Shown here piece by piece: positions 31,610 to 39,748 of a stretch of DNA of 64,000 bases. The DNA comes from Campylobacter sputorum subsp. sputorum (lineage in GTDB: Bacteria; Campylobacterota; Campylobacteria; Campylobacterales; Campylobacteraceae). The number at the start of each line of letters is the position of its first letter. Within the stretch, counting starts at the first letter, position 1. The stretch is taken from positions 1,302,001 to 1,366,000 of the forward strand of contig NZ_CP043427.1 in assembly GCF_008245005.1 (NCBI RefSeq), in the 5' to 3' direction. The position numbers and the translations under genes are program-made. Below the pieces are notes generated by a model that had not been told where the DNA came from, searched no databases, and saw nothing but the letters and a program-made list of their open reading frames with translations.

Positions 31610-31941
31610 AACTAGAAGACTTAGCAAAAAGCGTAGCTTATGAAATCAGCGCAGAGTTAGAGCAAGAAAGAGAACAGCAAATATATAAAAGTGAGCAAAA
31701 AGTTGATGATAATGCACACAATATAGCACAAATCAAACAAGAGCTTAATCAAATAGATGGCGATAATAACACAAAAGAGCAGATTTTTTTACAAAATACA
31801 AAAGAGAGAATTTTAGTGTTATTTGAAGGCTTAAACGAAAACACAAAAGGCGATATAAGTTTAAGGCTAGATTTAACAATAAAATTTTTAGAGTTTTTGC
31901 TTGCTAGTATCGAAAATAGACTAGATGAATTGCGAAAATAG
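31606..31941 (+). CDS. CiaD-like protein (Cj0788 positional homologue)
   Basis: The 111-aa acidic protein starts [20 protein letters not shown] and ends in a helix (TIKFLEFLLASIENRLDEL). It lies exactly where ciaD (Cj0788) lies in C. jejuni, between a small TPR-like gene and cca. C. jejuni CiaD is an invasion effector with a MAP-kinase docking motif; here KGDISLRL (about residues 81-88) fits the general basic-x-hydrophobic-x-hydrophobic pattern, which is short and weak evidence. I use the ATG at 31606 (ATGA overlap); an in-frame ATG five codons upstream is possible. Homology is inferred from synteny and general sequence character. Confidence 0.6.
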   Translation: MKLEDLAKSVAYEISAELEQEREQQIYKSEQKVDDNAHNIAQIKQELNQIDGDNNTKEQIFLQNTKERILVLFEGLNENTKGDISLRLDLTIKFLEFLLASIENRLDELRK

Positions 31942-33022
31942 CGAGTTAAAAGAAGTTATTAATTTTCTAAAACCATACACAAATAGAGCATACTTTGTTG
32001 GCGGCAGCGTTAGAGACAAACTGCTTAATATTAAAAATAGCGATTATGATATAGAAGTTTATGATATTTCTAAAGATAAATTTGAACTTTTAATGCAAAA
32101 AATCGGTGCAGTTGGCGTTGGTAAAAGCTATTTTGTTTATAAATATAAAAATATCGATATTTCTCTTCCAAGGACTGAAACTAAGATAGGTCGTGGTCAC
32201 AAAGCTTTTGAAGTTAGTATTTGCAATGATGAAAAACTAGCTTCAAAAAGACGCGATTTTACTATAAATTCTCTTATGCTAAATATATTTGATGGAAAAC
32301 TTTTGGATTTTTGGGGTGGAAAAAATGATTTAGAAAATAAAATTTTAAAAATCATTGATGAAAATAGTTTTAAAGAAGATAGCCTTAGGGTTTTAAGAGC
32401 TATCCAGTTTGTATCAAGATTTAATCTAACCATAGATAAAAACAGCTTTGAAATTATGAAAAATATTGATTTAAACGATCTTAGCAAAGATAGAATTCGC
32501 CTTGAAATTATAAAAATGTTTAAAGGAAAGTTTCAAGAAAAAGCATTTAAGTACCTCTATGAACTTAATCTTTGTTCGATTGTTTTTGGTATAGAAATAA
32601 CAAAAAACGAATTTGAAAAAATTTGTCAAAATTTAAATGATGGGTTTCAGCTTGTTAATAACCAGATGTATTTTTTATATAAATTTTCAAATATAACAAA
32701 ATGCAATAAATCAAAACTTTTAAAACATTTAAATTTATCTTTTCAATATAAAAAAATACTAAATGAGCCATTTTTTGCAAATCCAACAAAAAAAGATCTT
32801 CTTATAACTAGCCTTGAAATGCCGCTTTCTAACTGGCTTGGATTAGATACGAAAGAACTTGTAAGTATAGCAAAAAATCTAGGAATTTATGATAATACTT
32901 TTAAAACAGATATATCTTCAAGCGATGTTATAAAAGATGGGTTTAGTGGCGAAAATATCGGCAAAGAGATAAAAAGAAGAAAACTTAAGATGATAGATGA
33001 GTTTTTAACTAAAAACAATTAA
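31925..33022 (+). CDS. cca: CCA-adding tRNA nucleotidyltransferase / poly(A) polymerase family
   Basis: The 365-aa protein has the class II nucleotidyltransferase head: YFVGGSVRDKLLNIKNSDYD with the metal-binding Asp-x-Asp, followed by RRDFTINSLMLNIFDGKLLD and the nucleotide-selecting region EDSLRVLRAIQFVSRFNL. It adds or repairs CCA at tRNA 3' ends. It lacks the C-terminal HD domain found in E. coli Cca. It overlaps the ciaD-like gene by 17 bases. Confidence 0.92.
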   Translation: MNCENSELKEVINFLKPYTNRAYFVGGSVRDKLLNIKNSDYDIEVYDISKDKFELLMQKIGAVGVGKSYFVYKYKNIDISLPRTETKIGRGHKAFEVSICNDEKLASKRRDFTINSLMLNIFDGKLLDFWGGKNDLENKILKIIDENSFKEDSLRVLRAIQFVSRFNLTIDKNSFEIMKNIDLNDLSKDRIRLEIIKMFKGKFQEKAFKYLYELNLCSIVFGIEITKNEFEKICQNLNDGFQLVNNQMYFLYKFSNITKCNKSKLLKHLNLSFQYKKILNEPFFANPTKKDLLITSLEMPLSNWLGLDTKELVSIAKNLGIYDNTFKTDISSSDVIKDGFSGENIGKEIKRRKLKMIDEFLTKNN

Positions 33023-33042
33023 ACTACTTAAAAGTGAAATTT

Positions 33043-33051
33043 TGATAAAAT
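33043..33051 (+). promoter_or_regulatory. Extended -10 promoter for purU
   Basis: TGATAAAAT lies 24 bases before the purU ATG and is followed by AGAGG near the start. Confidence 0.45.
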
Positions 33052-33074
33052 AAACCTTTTGTTAAGAGGTTAAA

Positions 33075-33917
33075 ATGATGGAAAAATACATACTAAAAAT
33101 CGACTGCAAAGACCAAAAAGGATTGATATATAGAATATCTGATACTATATTTAAATTTGGATTAAACATAGCAAAAAATCATGAATTTGTCGATCATGAA
33201 GTTAATAAATTTTTTTATAGAGCCGAAATAGACTGCGAAAAAAGTATAGATGAAACTGCATTTTGCGGCACACTTAGTGCAATGCTTGGCAGCGAAGCAA
33301 ATATAGTTTTAAAAAAATCTAGCAAAAAAGACATAGTTATACTAGCTACAAAAGAAACCCATTGTTTGGGCGATATGCTAATAAAACACAGTAGCGGTGA
33401 GTTAAATGCGAATATTTTGGCTGTAATTGCAAATCACGATGATTTAAGAGAACTTGTAGAGAAATTTGGCATTAAGTTTTATTGCGTTGAGAGCAACGGC
33501 ACAAAAAGAGAAGATCATGAGCAAGATATTTTAAACTTACTTAGTAAATTTAGTTTTGATTATATGGTTTTAGCAAAATATATGAGAATACTATCCCCAA
33601 ATTTTGTAAAGGCTTACGAAAATAAAATCATAAACATTCATCACTCTTTCTTGCCTGCATTTATAGGGGCAAATCCCTACAAACAAGCTTACGAAAGAGG
33701 AGTTAAGATAATTGGTGCAACTTCGCATTTTGTAAATAACGACCTTGATGAAGGACCAATAATAACTCAAGATGTAGCAAGAGTAAATCATGAGATGAGT
33801 TGGCAAGATATGCAAAAAGTAGGTAGAAATATCGAAAGAAATGTCCTTGCTGCAGCACTTGACCTTGTGTTTGATGATAGAATTTTTGTTTATAACAACA
33901 AAACAGTAATTTTCTAA
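33075..33917 (+). CDS. purU: Formyltetrahydrofolate deformylase
   Basis: The 280-aa protein has an N-terminal ACT domain (KDQKGLIYRISDTIFKFGLNI) and a C-terminal formyltransferase-like hydrolase domain with NIHHSFLPAFIGANPYKQAY and GATSHFVNNDLDEGPII, holding the Asn-His-Asp active-site set. It hydrolyses 10-formyl-THF to formate and THF, balancing one-carbon pools; the formate could feed formate dehydrogenase in Campylobacter. Two adjacent ATGs are possible starts. trmL follows at the next base. Confidence 0.94.
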   Translation: MMEKYILKIDCKDQKGLIYRISDTIFKFGLNIAKNHEFVDHEVNKFFYRAEIDCEKSIDETAFCGTLSAMLGSEANIVLKKSSKKDIVILATKETHCLGDMLIKHSSGELNANILAVIANHDDLRELVEKFGIKFYCVESNGTKREDHEQDILNLLSKFSFDYMVLAKYMRILSPNFVKAYENKIINIHHSFLPAFIGANPYKQAYERGVKIIGATSHFVNNDLDEGPIITQDVARVNHEMSWQDMQKVGRNIERNVLAAALDLVFDDRIFVYNNKTVIF

Positions 33918-34388
33918 ATGTTTAATATAGTTTTAGTTCATCCACAAATTCCACAAAATACCGGTGCGATAGGCAGACTTTGTGTAAATGCAAATCTAAA
34001 TTTACACATCATAAAACCAACTATTTTTGATATTGACGAAAAAGCTGTAAGGAGAGCCGGGCTTGATTACTGGAAAAAGCTAAACCCTACAATATGGGAA
34101 AGTTTAGATGATTTTTTAAACACAAACAGCGACTTTGATAAATTTCACTTTGCAACCACAAAGACAGATAAACTATACTATGATGCTAAATTTAAAACTG
34201 GCGATTTTATATTTTTTGGTGGTGAAAGCACAGGGCTGCCAATGGATTTTATGAAAAAAAACTGGAAAAACGCTATAACAATACCAATGGGGGAAAGCGG
34301 TAGAAGTTTAAATTTAGCAATGAGTGTTGGGATAATAGCTTATGAGGCGATTAGACAAAATATAAAAAATTTCGAGTTTAGAAAATGA
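33918..34388 (+). CDS. trmL: tRNA (cytidine/uridine-34-2'-O)-methyltransferase TrmL
   Basis: The 156-aa SPOUT methyltransferase shows the family motifs HPQIPQNTGAIGRLCVN at the N-terminus, FFGGESTGLP, and the trefoil-knot AdoMet site IPMGESGRSLNLAMSVGI. TrmL 2'-O-methylates the wobble base of tRNA-Leu isoacceptors. It begins directly after the purU stop and overlaps the next gene by ATGA. Confidence 0.93.
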   Translation: MFNIVLVHPQIPQNTGAIGRLCVNANLNLHIIKPTIFDIDEKAVRRAGLDYWKKLNPTIWESLDDFLNTNSDFDKFHFATTKTDKLYYDAKFKTGDFIFFGGESTGLPMDFMKKNWKNAITIPMGESGRSLNLAMSVGIIAYEAIRQNIKNFEFRK

Positions 34389-35707
34389 AAAAAATATTTT
34401 TAATTATAATATCGTTTGTTTTTTTATATTCAAGTGAGCTAAAAATCGCAACTTATAATGTAGAAAATCTTTTTGATGATAAATTTGATGGAACAGAATA
34501 TTATGACTTTAATATCAAAAAATCTTCTTGGAATACAAAAAAATATCAAGAAAAACTCTCAAATTTAAGTGGGACTATAAAAAAAATAAACCCAGATATC
34601 ATTGCACTACAAGAAGTTGAAAACTACTCAACTTTGCAAGATTTAGCAAAACAAAGTGGTTATAAATTCTATAAATTTACAAAAGATAAAACTTCGCCTT
34701 TTGGAGTTGGAGTTATGTCTAAAATAGAAATTTTAGGCACAAAAAACTATGCCGTAAAAAGCGTAAAAACAAGAGATATTTTAAGAGCAGATTTTAAATT
34801 TGATGATAGTGAGTTTAGTATATTTATAAACCACTTTCCAGCCGCTAAAAATCCCATAAAAGATCGTAGATCCGCTGCTACAACACTTTATCAGGCTGTA
34901 AATGAAACAATCAAAAAAGGCAAAAAAAATCTAATTTTACTAGGTGATTTTAACAGCGACTTGGGAGATAATTTTTTATTAAACGATATTATAAGAATAA
35001 ATAAATTTACAAACCTTTGGGATGAAATACCAAAAAATTTACAAATTTCACATAAAAGCAATCGTGCGATAGATCATGTCTTGTTATCACAAAGCTTTTT
35101 TCAAAACTCGCCATACTACAAAAAAGGAAGTTTTGGGATTTGCAAAGCTAGTATTAATTACTTTGAAATTTCAGATCATTTGCCACTTTGTTTTAGCATA
35201 AATAGCGAAAAAACAAGTATTGATTTAGTGACAAAAACTATAAATGAAATTTATAAAAATCAACAAATTGATACCAAAACACTCATACAAAAAGCAACTG
35301 TAATCTACAAAGATGAAGTTGGATATGTGATTTCTCAAGGACAAGGAGAAAGCGTATTTGTTTTTGACAAAAATGCAGTGGTTGATGTTGGTAAAATTTA
35401 TGATTTGATAGCCTATAAAAGCGAAATTTATGATGGAAATTTTGAGATAACTAGTGCAAAAATTATCAATTCTTATGATAAAATTACAGATATAGATAAA
35501 TATAAAATTGATTTTAAAAATATAAACACAGCAAGAAGCGGCGATATCATAACAAATATAGTTGGCGATGTAAAAAGTGGATATTTACACACCAAGTTTG
35601 GAAAAATCAAACTTTTTTCACGCTCTAAAAAGTTAAATGACGGCTTGGATTTCAAAGAAGCGTTATTTTGGAATTATAAAGGTCAAAAGGAACTTATCAT
35701 AAAATGA
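34385..35707 (+). CDS. Secreted endonuclease/exonuclease/phosphatase-fold protein with C-terminal OB-like region
   Basis: The 440-aa protein has a signal peptide (MKKIFLIIISFVFLYSS). A DNase I-like EEP domain (about residues 18-275) carries the expected catalytic motifs: TYNVENLFD, IALQEVENY, LLGDFNSD, IDHVLLS and SDHLPL. The C-terminal 150 residues (VGKIYDLIAYKSEIYDGNF and repeats of Val/Ile-rich strands) look like an OB-fold nucleic-acid-binding region. Together this suggests an exported nuclease, perhaps for nutrient DNA or escape from DNA traps. Phosphodiesterase action on another substrate remains possible. Confidence 0.8.
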   Translation: MKKIFLIIISFVFLYSSELKIATYNVENLFDDKFDGTEYYDFNIKKSSWNTKKYQEKLSNLSGTIKKINPDIIALQEVENYSTLQDLAKQSGYKFYKFTKDKTSPFGVGVMSKIEILGTKNYAVKSVKTRDILRADFKFDDSEFSIFINHFPAAKNPIKDRRSAATTLYQAVNETIKKGKKNLILLGDFNSDLGDNFLLNDIIRINKFTNLWDEIPKNLQISHKSNRAIDHVLLSQSFFQNSPYYKKGSFGICKASINYFEISDHLPLCFSINSEKTSIDLVTKTINEIYKNQQIDTKTLIQKATVIYKDEVGYVISQGQGESVFVFDKNAVVDVGKIYDLIAYKSEIYDGNFEITSAKIINSYDKITDIDKYKIDFKNINTARSGDIITNIVGDVKSGYLHTKFGKIKLFSRSKKLNDGLDFKEALFWNYKGQKELIIK

Positions 35708-35853
35708 TAGATTTTATCATCATAACAGCATTTTGCATTTTTATGACATTTATGATAATTGGATTTAACAAACAGATGAATGAAAAAAACAAAAAAAGAG
35801 ATGAGATAAATAAAATTATAAAAGATAGGAAAAAAGATGAAATTACTGATTGA
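35704..35853 (+). CDS. Tiny single-span membrane protein (49 aa)
   Basis: This short gene overlaps the nuclease-like gene by ATGA and ends 16 bases inside glyS. The product has one hydrophobic segment (MIDFIIITAFCIFMTFMIIG) and then a highly charged Lys/Asp/Glu helix (NEKNKKRDEINKIIKDRKKD). Its coupling to both neighbours argues it is translated. No family is recognised. Confidence 0.5.
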   Translation: MIDFIIITAFCIFMTFMIIGFNKQMNEKNKKRDEINKIIKDRKKDEITD

Positions 35854-37858
35854 AATTGGAGTTGAAGAATTACCAGCAATACCATTTTTAAAAGAACTTC
35901 CAAATATAAAAACAAAATGGGGAAAAATCTTAGAAGAATACAACCTAAAAACCAAATTTGAGTTTTTTTACACACCAAGAAGACTTGTATTTTTTCACAA
36001 TGAGTTTTTAAGCAAACAGCCAAATAGCATTATACAAAACATTGGTGCACCAAAAAATGTTGCACAAAAAGATGGAGTTTGGGCTAAAGCTGCTCTTAGT
36101 TTTGCAAATAAATGCGGTATTAGTGAAAATGAGCTTAAATTTAAAGAAATAAACGCAAAAGAAGTTTTATACTACGAAGAAGAAAAAATAGGTAAAAACT
36201 CTAAAGAAATTTTAGGAGAAATGATAAATAAATTTTTATCATCTTTAAATTTTGGCAAATCTATGCGTTGGGGAAATGGCGAGTTTGAGTTTATAAGACC
36301 GGTAACATCTATAATTTGTATGCTTGGAGATGAAAATGTTGCAATGAGTGTATTTGGCATACAAAGCGAGAAAGCATTTTTTCCACACAAAGCATATGGA
36401 TATGATAAGATTAAATTTAATAGCATCGATGAATACTTTAATAAAATATCTCAAAACGGAATAATACTTAAAGAAGAAGATAGAAAGAATAAAATTTTAT
36501 CAGAGTTTAGAAATTTAGAGCAAAAACACGACATAAAAATACAAATAGATAATGAACTTTTAAGCGAAGTTGTCGCTATAACAGAGTATCCAACTGCACT
36601 TCTTGGTAAATTTGAAAATGAGTTTTTAGATGTTCCAAGTGAAGTTATCATAACTTCTATGAAAGTAAATCAAAGATATTTTCCTGTTTTTAAAGATGGT
36701 AAATTATTAAACGGATTTATCGTAGTTAGTAACGCCATTAGCGATGATTATTCACTTATCATAAAAGGAAATGAAAAGGTTTTAAGAGCAAGGCTTAGCG
36801 ATGCAATGTTTTTTTGGCAAAGCGATCTAAAAACAAAATTTGATTCAAAAATGCTAGAAAATGTTGTGTATATGAAAGAGCTTGGAAGCATAGAGCAAAA
36901 AGAAAAAAGCGAAGCAAAATTAGCACAAATTCTAGCAAATTTATACAAAGATGAACTTAGTAAATTTAATATTTCAAATATAAATGAACTTTTAGAAAGA
37001 TCAATAATGCTAAGCAAAACAGATCTTGTTAGTTTAATGGTAGGTGAATTTAGCGAACTTCAAGGTATTATGGGTGGATATTATGCAAAAAATGCCGGCG
37101 AACACGAGCTAGTTTGCACAGCCATAAAAGAGCAGTATCTGCCAACAGGCGAAAATAGCGAGCTTCCAAGCAATCTGTTTTCAGCTTTAGTTTCGCTTTC
37201 TTGCAAACTTGACACGCTAATGGCACTTTTTAGCATAAACAAAATTCCAACCGGAAATAAAGACCCTTATGCACTAAGAAGAGCAGCAAATGGGGTTTTA
37301 AGAATAATTTTAAATGAAAAATTAAGTTTTGATATAAATGCCATTTTAAAAGAAATATCGCCAAATTATGCTAAATTTGATATAAACACTCTAATTGATT
37401 TTATATTTGATAGAATGATAACAATGTATGATGCAAATACATCTATCATAAAAGCTTGTATAAATAGCGGTCAAAGAGATATCAAAAAACTTGATAATGC
37501 CATAAAAGCACTTGATGAGATAAGTAAAGATGAAAGTTTTAAGGATAAATTTGATACTTTTAAAAGACTTGCAAATATTATCAAAAATGAGCAAATAGTG
37601 GAAGTTGATACAAATTTATTTGAGTTAGATGCTGAAAAAAATCTTCATAGTGAATTCAAAAAAATAAATACCAACGAGCAAGATTATAAAAAATACCTCA
37701 ACTCGCTTTTTGACCTTAAAAATCATATAGATGACTTCTTTGATAATGTTATGATAAATGTAGAAAATCAGTCTATAAAATCAAATAGAATAGCTATCAT
37801 AGGTCAAATTTACAAAGCATTTTTAAGAGTTGCGGATATAAAAGAGATAAGCTTTTAA
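35837..37858 (+). CDS. glyS: Glycyl-tRNA synthetase beta subunit
   Basis: The 673-aa protein matches GlyS of the heterotetrameric glycyl-tRNA synthetase: LLIEIGVEELPAIPFLKEL at the N-terminus, FYTPRRLVFF, SMRWGNGEFEFIRPV, and a C-terminal helical anticodon-binding region (NRIAIIGQIYKAFLRVADI). The catalytic alpha subunit GlyQ must be encoded elsewhere. It starts at ATG within the preceding tiny gene, with AGGAAAAAAG upstream. Confidence 0.96.
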   Translation: MKLLIEIGVEELPAIPFLKELPNIKTKWGKILEEYNLKTKFEFFYTPRRLVFFHNEFLSKQPNSIIQNIGAPKNVAQKDGVWAKAALSFANKCGISENELKFKEINAKEVLYYEEEKIGKNSKEILGEMINKFLSSLNFGKSMRWGNGEFEFIRPVTSIICMLGDENVAMSVFGIQSEKAFFPHKAYGYDKIKFNSIDEYFNKISQNGIILKEEDRKNKILSEFRNLEQKHDIKIQIDNELLSEVVAITEYPTALLGKFENEFLDVPSEVIITSMKVNQRYFPVFKDGKLLNGFIVVSNAISDDYSLIIKGNEKVLRARLSDAMFFWQSDLKTKFDSKMLENVVYMKELGSIEQKEKSEAKLAQILANLYKDELSKFNISNINELLERSIMLSKTDLVSLMVGEFSELQGIMGGYYAKNAGEHELVCTAIKEQYLPTGENSELPSNLFSALVSLSCKLDTLMALFSINKIPTGNKDPYALRRAANGVLRIILNEKLSFDINAILKEISPNYAKFDINTLIDFIFDRMITMYDANTSIIKACINSGQRDIKKLDNAIKALDEISKDESFKDKFDTFKRLANIIKNEQIVEVDTNLFELDAEKNLHSEFKKINTNEQDYKKYLNSLFDLKNHIDDFFDNVMINVENQSIKSNRIAIIGQIYKAFLRVADIKEISF

Positions 37859-37991
37859 TAAATTTATAAGTTATGTTAAGACCTTACTTATTTATAATAA
37901 AATGATTTTATAAACGCTTTTATTTTAATTTACAGCATAAATTAAAATAAATATGGTTTGAAAATTTTAGTATTTTAATATAAAAAGAGTA

Positions 37992-38642
37992 TTATGGAAT
38001 TTTATATCCAATTCCCTTAACATTTTTTATTTCAAAGGGAACTTTTGATCTTAATTGTCTTACAAGAGAGCGAAAAGCTTCATCTCTAGGAATTTCATTG
38101 CCCCAAACAAAAATTTCTATTTGGTTCATAGTAACAACTTTTCTTCGATGTCTAAGTAAAATTTCTAAAAGCTTAGACTCTTTTCGCCCAAGATAAATTT
38201 CATTTTTTCCAACAAAAAGACATGATAAATCAACATTAAAATAAACACCCTTTTTTATATGATAAATAAGAGATTTATTATACTTAGTTAAAATTTTAAA
38301 AAGAATTTGTGCGGCATCTGAAGTTATTTCATTGGTTTTTAAAATAAAATCATCGCACCCGATACAATAAAGTTCTTTTATCAAATCGGCACTTATCTCA
38401 TTTAAAATTACTATAACAGATGCTTGAATTGAGCTTTCTTTTAAAGATTTTACAAACTCAATCCTACTTTTATAATCATCGTCAATATTTAGCACAAAAG
38501 CATCATAGCGAATTTTGTGATCTAAAATTATGGGTATATCAAAAAACGCATCAAAAGAGTAAAATGAAATTTTAAATGTTTTTGAAATAAAACTTAAAAC
38601 TTCTGTCATCTTAGAGTCTATTCTCATCAAACAAACTTTCAT
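37992..38642 (-). CDS. Atypical OmpR-family response regulator (no phosphoacceptor Asp)
   Basis: The 216-aa protein has a degenerate receiver domain (residues 1-120) and a C-terminal winged-helix DNA-binding domain (about 130-216, GRKESKLLEILLRH and FRSLVRQLRSKV, ending VKGIGYKIP). In the receiver, the phosphorylation site in YDAFVLNIDDD is Asn (about residue 52) where Asp is expected. No sensor kinase gene is adjacent. It lies 25 bases after the NapC-like gene with AAAGGAG before its ATG, so it is probably the last gene of the fccA operon and may regulate it without phosphorylation. Confidence 0.8.
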   Translation of the reverse strand: MKVCLMRIDSKMTEVLSFISKTFKISFYSFDAFFDIPIILDHKIRYDAFVLNIDDDYKSRIEFVKSLKESSIQASVIVILNEISADLIKELYCIGCDDFILKTNEITSDAAQILFKILTKYNKSLIYHIKKGVYFNVDLSCLFVGKNEIYLGRKESKLLEILLRHRRKVVTMNQIEIFVWGNEIPRDEAFRSLVRQLRSKVPFEIKNVKGIGYKIP

Positions 38643-38667
38643 TTTATACTCCTTTGTCTAATCTACA

Positions 38668-39285
38668 TTATTTTTGCTCACTTAATTCTTTTACAATTTT
38701 ATCTTTTTCTTCAAGCATTTTTGGTTTATCTTTATAAATTTCATACTCAGGTTCTTTGGCATAGTAATTTAACACACTTCTTAAATTTTTATGTCCAACC
38801 TCTAAATGACAACTTGCACAACCTATCTCTTTACCTTCGGATTTAACTTTTTTATAATGTGCATGCATTTCAAGACCCTTAGGTGATAGTTTTGAATTCT
38901 CATAAATATTTTGATGACATTTAACACAACCGTCATCAAATACAAATCTTAATCTATTTTTTCTATTTTCTAACCAATTTATTTGATCAACATCTTTAAA
39001 AAAATGGATGTATCCTTCAACTACTCCGTTTTTAGCCTTAGTATAAATGTAATTAACCAAAGAATCGTGCGGTAAGTGACAATCAACACACTGAGCCTTA
39101 AAACCTAAATCCCCTTTACCGCCATGAACATCATGTCTATATGATGCAACCATCGGATCCATTTCATGACACACAACACAAAATTTATCACTACTTGTTT
39201 TAGTAAGAGCGATTGTTGTTGTATATGAGCCCATAACACCGATTATTAAACCTATCAAAATAAAATAAAATATTTTCTTTTTCAT
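38668..39285 (-). CDS. NapC/NirT-family membrane-anchored tetraheme cytochrome c
   Basis: The 205-aa protein has one N-terminal membrane anchor (KKKIFYFILIGLIIGVMGSY) and four CxxCH haem sites (CVVCH, CVDCH, CVKCH, CASCH), as in NapC, NirT and NrfH quinol dehydrogenases. It would pass electrons from menaquinol to the periplasmic tetraheme cytochrome and flavoprotein encoded just upstream. I use the ATG at 39285, which follows AAGG and overlaps the tetraheme gene stop (ATGA); an in-frame ATG six codons upstream lies within that gene. Together these genes resemble the FccABC set of Wolinella. Confidence 0.88.
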   Translation of the reverse strand: MKKKIFYFILIGLIIGVMGSYTTTIALTKTSSDKFCVVCHEMDPMVASYRHDVHGGKGDLGFKAQCVDCHLPHDSLVNYIYTKAKNGVVEGYIHFFKDVDQINWLENRKNRLRFVFDDGCVKCHQNIYENSKLSPKGLEMHAHYKKVKSEGKEIGCASCHLEVGHKNLRSVLNYYAKEPEYEIYKDKPKMLEEKDKIVKELSEQK

Positions 39286-39703
39286 GGCGTAACCTTCATC
39301 CAATGTTTAACTTCAGCCTCGTGGCACTCATCGCACATATTTACCGATTTTTTATGCTCCATATGGCACTCATCACAATACAAATTTGGCCCGTCATGAA
39401 CGGAATTGTGCGGATTTGCTTTTAAAGTATCCATAAATTTGGTTCTTTGCGCCATATGCTCTTTGCTTTTATGACAAGATAAACAGCCCTTATCTCCTGG
39501 GTTTTTAAATTTCTCAGGATTTGATTTGTATGACAATGCATACAATCAAAATAAAGCTTTGCGTGATGTGGTTTTATTGGGTATTTCTCAACTAGTTCTT
39601 TTATATGTTGTTTATAAGAGCTTTTTGAAGCGTTATCCTCAGCATAAGAAAAACAAGCAAAAAATAGTAAAATGCACGTAGCAAATTTAATTTTCAAACT
39701 CAT
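39282..39703 (-). pseudogene. Periplasmic tetraheme cytochrome c, frameshifted
   Basis: The 5' part encodes a signal peptide (LKIKFATCILLFFACFSYA) and the first haem motif CMHCH (residues 54-58). The remaining three haem motifs (CLSCH, CDECH, CDECH) and the end HWMKVTP lie in a different frame beginning immediately after that motif, around 39530-39545. A single-base change would restore a protein of about 140 aa with four haems, as expected for the cytochrome subunit of a flavocytochrome-c reductase. There is no homopolymer run at the break. Either the gene is inactive or the sequence has an error there. It sits between the flavoprotein and NapC-like genes and overlaps the latter by ATGA. Confidence 0.85.
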
Positions 39704-39748
39704 TTATTCTCCTTAGATCAGTTGCCCTAAATTTGGGCAACTTAAAAT

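Noticed and set aside
37859-37991. Terminator between glyS and the response regulator gene
   Set aside because: The TAAG/CTTA pairings there are short and interrupted; no convincing stem was found.
39530-39545. Phase-variable switch in the tetraheme cytochrome
   Set aside because: There is no homopolymer or short repeat at the break, so slipped-strand switching is unlikely.
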